Shown here piece after piece: positions 61,884-64,000 of a DNA stretch of 64,000 bases. The DNA comes from Prevotella sp. P6B1 (lineage in GTDB: Bacteria > Bacteroidota > Bacteroidia > Bacteroidales > Bacteroidaceae). The stretch lies in NCBI RefSeq assembly GCF_000702825.1, contig NZ_JNKF01000011.1, forward strand, positions 537,401-601,400. Reading direction: 5' to 3'. The stretch's first letter is position 1. Every line of letters starts with the position of its first letter. A model generated the notes under the pieces. The model worked only from the letters and a program-made list of their open reading frames with translations. It had not been told where the DNA came from and did not search any database. The translations under genes and the position numbers were made by a program.

Positions 61884-61915
61884 TTTGGTTGGTATCAAAA
61901 AAAGTCGTACCTTTG
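61884..61915 (+). promoter_or_regulatory. Promoter of rplY
   Basis: TTTG (61884-61887), 20-nt spacer, TACCTTTG (61908-61915). The leader of about 85 nt contains a small TCGGC/GCCGA hairpin. Confidence 0.85.
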
Positions 61916-62005
61916 CACCGCTTTTTCGGCTACATGCCGAGATTCGTGTGATGGCGAATTAAGCAAAACGTAATTTTTAACAACTTAATTTAGAGTAACA
62001 CATTT

Positions 62006-62602
62006 ATGAAAGAAATTAGCGTAAGTGGCCAGAAGCGTGCCACAACTGGCAAGAAGGCCAGCAAGGAAATGCGTAAGGAAGGTCTTGTACCTTGTAACCT
62101 TTATGGTGAGAAGAAGGGTGAGAACGGTGCACCTGAGGCTCTTGCATTTGCAATCCCAGCATCTCAGCTCCGTCGCGTAGTTTATTCACCCGACGTTTAC
62201 GTTGTAAACATCACCATCGACGGTGAGGCTCACAAGGCTGTTATGAAGGAGCTCCAGTTCCACCCAACAACAGACGCTCTGCTCCACGTTGACTTCTACG
62301 AGGTAAACGAGGAGAAGCCCATCACTATCGGTATCCCCGTTAAGTTGGTAGGTCACGCACAGGGTGTTCGTGATGGTGGTCGTCTGAGTCAGGCTGTTCG
62401 TACACTGAACGTTACAGCTCCTTACAAGCAGATTCCTGAGGTTCTGAATGTAGACGTTACAGAGCTCAAGCTCGGTAAGGCTATCAAGGTAGCAGAACTG
62501 AACTTCGAGGGTCTGCAGATCGCTACTCCTGCTCAGGTTGTAGTATGCTCAGTTAAGGCTACACGTGCTTCTCGTTCTGCAGCTGCCCAGGCTGCTGAGT
62601 AA
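62006..62602 (+). CDS. rplY: 50S ribosomal protein L25/general stress protein Ctc
   Basis: 198 aa: L25 domain (1-95) plus the TL5/Ctc C-terminal beta domain ([24 protein letters not shown]) and an Ala-rich end. Binds 5S rRNA. Confidence 0.96.
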   Translation: MKEISVSGQKRATTGKKASKEMRKEGLVPCNLYGEKKGENGAPEALAFAIPASQLRRVVYSPDVYVVNITIDGEAHKAVMKELQFHPTTDALLHVDFYEVNEEKPITIGIPVKLVGHAQGVRDGGRLSQAVRTLNVTAPYKQIPEVLNVDVTELKLGKAIKVAELNFEGLQIATPAQVVVCSVKATRASRSAAAQAAE

Positions 62603-62622
62603 TTTATCTAATTCGTTTGCGA

Positions 62623-63195
62623 ATGGATAAGTACTTGATTGTTGGACTGGGAAATATCGGCGACGAGTACGAGAACACCCGCCACAATACAGGCTTTATG
62701 GTATTGGATGCTTTTGCTAAGGCATCCAATATTCATTTTGATGATAAGCGCTATGGGTTTGTAGCCGAAACATCATTGAAAGGTCGTAAAGTATTCCTGC
62801 TGAAACCCTCTACCTATATGAACCTGAGCGGCAATGCGGTACGCTATTGGCTAAACAAGGAAAATATAGAACAAAACAGACTATTGGTCATCAGCGACGA
62901 CGTAGCGCTACCATTAGGCGCATTCAGACTGAAAGCCAATGGTTCGAACGGAGGGCACAATGGTCTGGGACACATTCAGCAGCTGATAGGCCAGAACTAC
63001 GCCCGACTGCGTATGGGTATAGGCAACGACTTTCCACGAGGCATGCAGGTGGACTGGGTACTCGGCAAGTACGACGAGGAAGACATGAAGACACTCCAGC
63101 CAAGTATCGATACAGCCTGCGAGATCATCAAAAGCTTCGTATTAGCCGGCATCGATATCACAATGAATCAATTTAACAAATTAGGAAAAAAATAA
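62623..63195 (+). CDS. pth: Peptidyl-tRNA hydrolase
   Basis: 190 aa from ATG 62623; a TTG two codons upstream is not needed. [18 protein letters not shown] with catalytic H21, then [10 protein letters not shown] and GSNGGHNGL. Recycles stalled peptidyl-tRNAs. 20 bp after rplY. Confidence 0.96.
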   Translation: MDKYLIVGLGNIGDEYENTRHNTGFMVLDAFAKASNIHFDDKRYGFVAETSLKGRKVFLLKPSTYMNLSGNAVRYWLNKENIEQNRLLVISDDVALPLGAFRLKANGSNGGHNGLGHIQQLIGQNYARLRMGIGNDFPRGMQVDWVLGKYDEEDMKTLQPSIDTACEIIKSFVLAGIDITMNQFNKLGKK

Positions 63196-63198
63196 CAT

Positions 63199-63579
63199 AT
63201 GGAAGAAGCAAGGATTGACAAATGGCTATGGGCATCACGCATCTTCAAGACACGTTCGATTGCTGCTGATGCTTGCAAGAATGGACGCGTTACCATCGAG
63301 GGGGTTAACGTCAAGCCTTCACGTATGGTGAAAGTCGGCGAGACTGTCAATGTCCGTAAACCACCCATCACCTACTCTTTCCGTATTCTGAAGACCATCG
63401 AGCAGCGAGTGGGTGCCAAACTCCTGCCTGAGATCTACGAGAACGTGACTGCTCCCGAGCAGTATGAACTACTGGAGATGACCCGTATCAGCGGGTTTGT
63501 GGATCGTGCACGAGGTACTGGGCGACCTACCAAGAAAGATCGCCGCAGTCTTGATGCATTTATCAACGACATGGAATAA
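63199..63579 (+). CDS. S4-domain RNA-binding protein (Hsp15-like)
   Basis: 126 aa. The S4 domain covers RIDKWLWASRIFKTRSIAADACKNGRVTI and the region behind it; basic C-terminus. Hsp15/RqcP-type proteins bind stalled 50S-peptidyl-tRNA complexes, which suits a gene 3 bp behind pth. Confidence 0.9.
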   Translation: MEEARIDKWLWASRIFKTRSIAADACKNGRVTIEGVNVKPSRMVKVGETVNVRKPPITYSFRILKTIEQRVGAKLLPEIYENVTAPEQYELLEMTRISGFVDRARGTGRPTKKDRRSLDAFINDME

Positions 63580-63594
63580 AATGTTCATCGTGTT

Positions 63595-64000
63595 ATGACA
63601 CTTATCAACATCGGATTGATTATTGTTGGCATCATCCTCATCATTTGGGGAGCCGACAGACTGACAGAAGGCGCTTCGTCGCTGGCACGTGGCATGCGTG
63701 TGCCGGAAATTGTAATCGGTCTCACCATCGTAGCCGCAGGTACATCGGCACCAGAATTGTTTGTGAGTCTGGTATCCGCCCTCAAAGGCACAAGCGACTT
63801 AGCCGTTGGTAACGTGTTAGGGTCAAACATCTTTAACACCCTGCTCATTGTGGGCTGCTCCGCTGCTGTTGCGCCTATCGCCGTAGCATCCAACACGGTG
63901 AAGAAGGATATCCCTTTCGCCATCGGAGCCTCATTGCTGCTGTTCATGTTGTGTTTCGACGATATGGACTCACCTCACCTCTGGGGCAACGAAATCAGCC
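63595..64000 (+). CDS. Calcium/sodium antiporter (CaCA family), partial
   Basis: Open from ATG 63595 to the window end (135 codons, no stop). Several membrane helices and the CaCA alpha-1 repeat AAGTSAPELFVSLVSA followed by GNVLGSNIFNTLLIVG. Exchanges Ca2+ for Na+ or a related pair. Confidence 0.9.
   Translation, partial: MTLINIGLIIVGIILIIWGADRLTEGASSLARGMRVPEIVIGLTIVAAGTSAPELFVSLVSALKGTSDLAVGNVLGSNIFNTLLIVGCSAAVAPIAVASNTVKKDIPFAIGASLLLFMLCFDDMDSPHLWGNEIS

Overview
The window looks like a chromosomal segment of a Bacteroidales bacterium close to Prevotella (Xylanibacter/Segatella-like). Three things support this. Protein families such as smalltalk, DUF5606, DUF5687, DUF2023, GldH and TPR-histidine kinases are typical of the order. 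Nearly every promoter that can be read has the Bacteroidetes form TTTG-N19/20-TAnnTTTG. The mre/PBP2/rodA order is the one expected for the group. No transposase, integrase, rRNA or CRISPR array was found.

Positions 1-12,000 are accessory. On the minus strand is a 5'-truncated RHS toxin tip (357-1376) with a putative immunity gene, then a module read from about 5602 down to 1558: a 34-aa small ORF, a 146-aa unknown, a VirE-like ATPase, a 59-aa HTH protein, an HU-family protein, smalltalk and an N-acetylmuramoyl-L-alanine amidase. On the plus strand, 5708-9751 is a three-gene DNA-modification and nuclease operon: EcoRI-family adenine methyltransferase, DUF262-HNH protein, and PD-(D/E)xK protein with DUF4268. 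It follows a 330-nt leader with a possible leader peptide and a cascade of mutually exclusive hairpins. Next come orphan small genes that look like immunity or toxin leftovers, and a compact candidate sRNA (11618-11761) whose promoter is almost the same as that of the lipoprotein gene after it.

Positions 12,800-23,700 are core: a TPR histidine kinase, two exported proteins, tilS, rlmI, a DEDD exonuclease, then ftsK, a LolA-like protein and a DUF5687 membrane protein. Two identical tRNA-Lys genes (23762, 23878) follow. Directly behind them is the deletion scar of a second VirE/HU/smalltalk module (23974-24609), which still has its promoter and a paralog of the 34-aa small ORF.

Positions 24,600-64,000 are core metabolism and cell envelope: polyprenol-phosphate mannosyltransferase, PlsC, phosphoesterase, a MetH activation domain, dihydroorotase, DivIC/FtsB, DnaX, a kinase-sugar transporter-receiver operon divergent from a GH51 arabinofuranosidase, a BASS transporter divergent from metF, holB, RicT, gldH, purH(N)-mreBCD-PBP2-rodA, asnA, tRNA-Arg, flavodoxin with DUF2023, a zinc-type P-ATPase, an APH-RapZ fusion, coaE-ybbR-yajC-nusB, rplY-pth-S4, and the start of a Ca/Na antiporter.

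Short direct repeats with a 7-bp period recur at core gene boundaries, and twice inside reading frames. They are absent from the accessory part.
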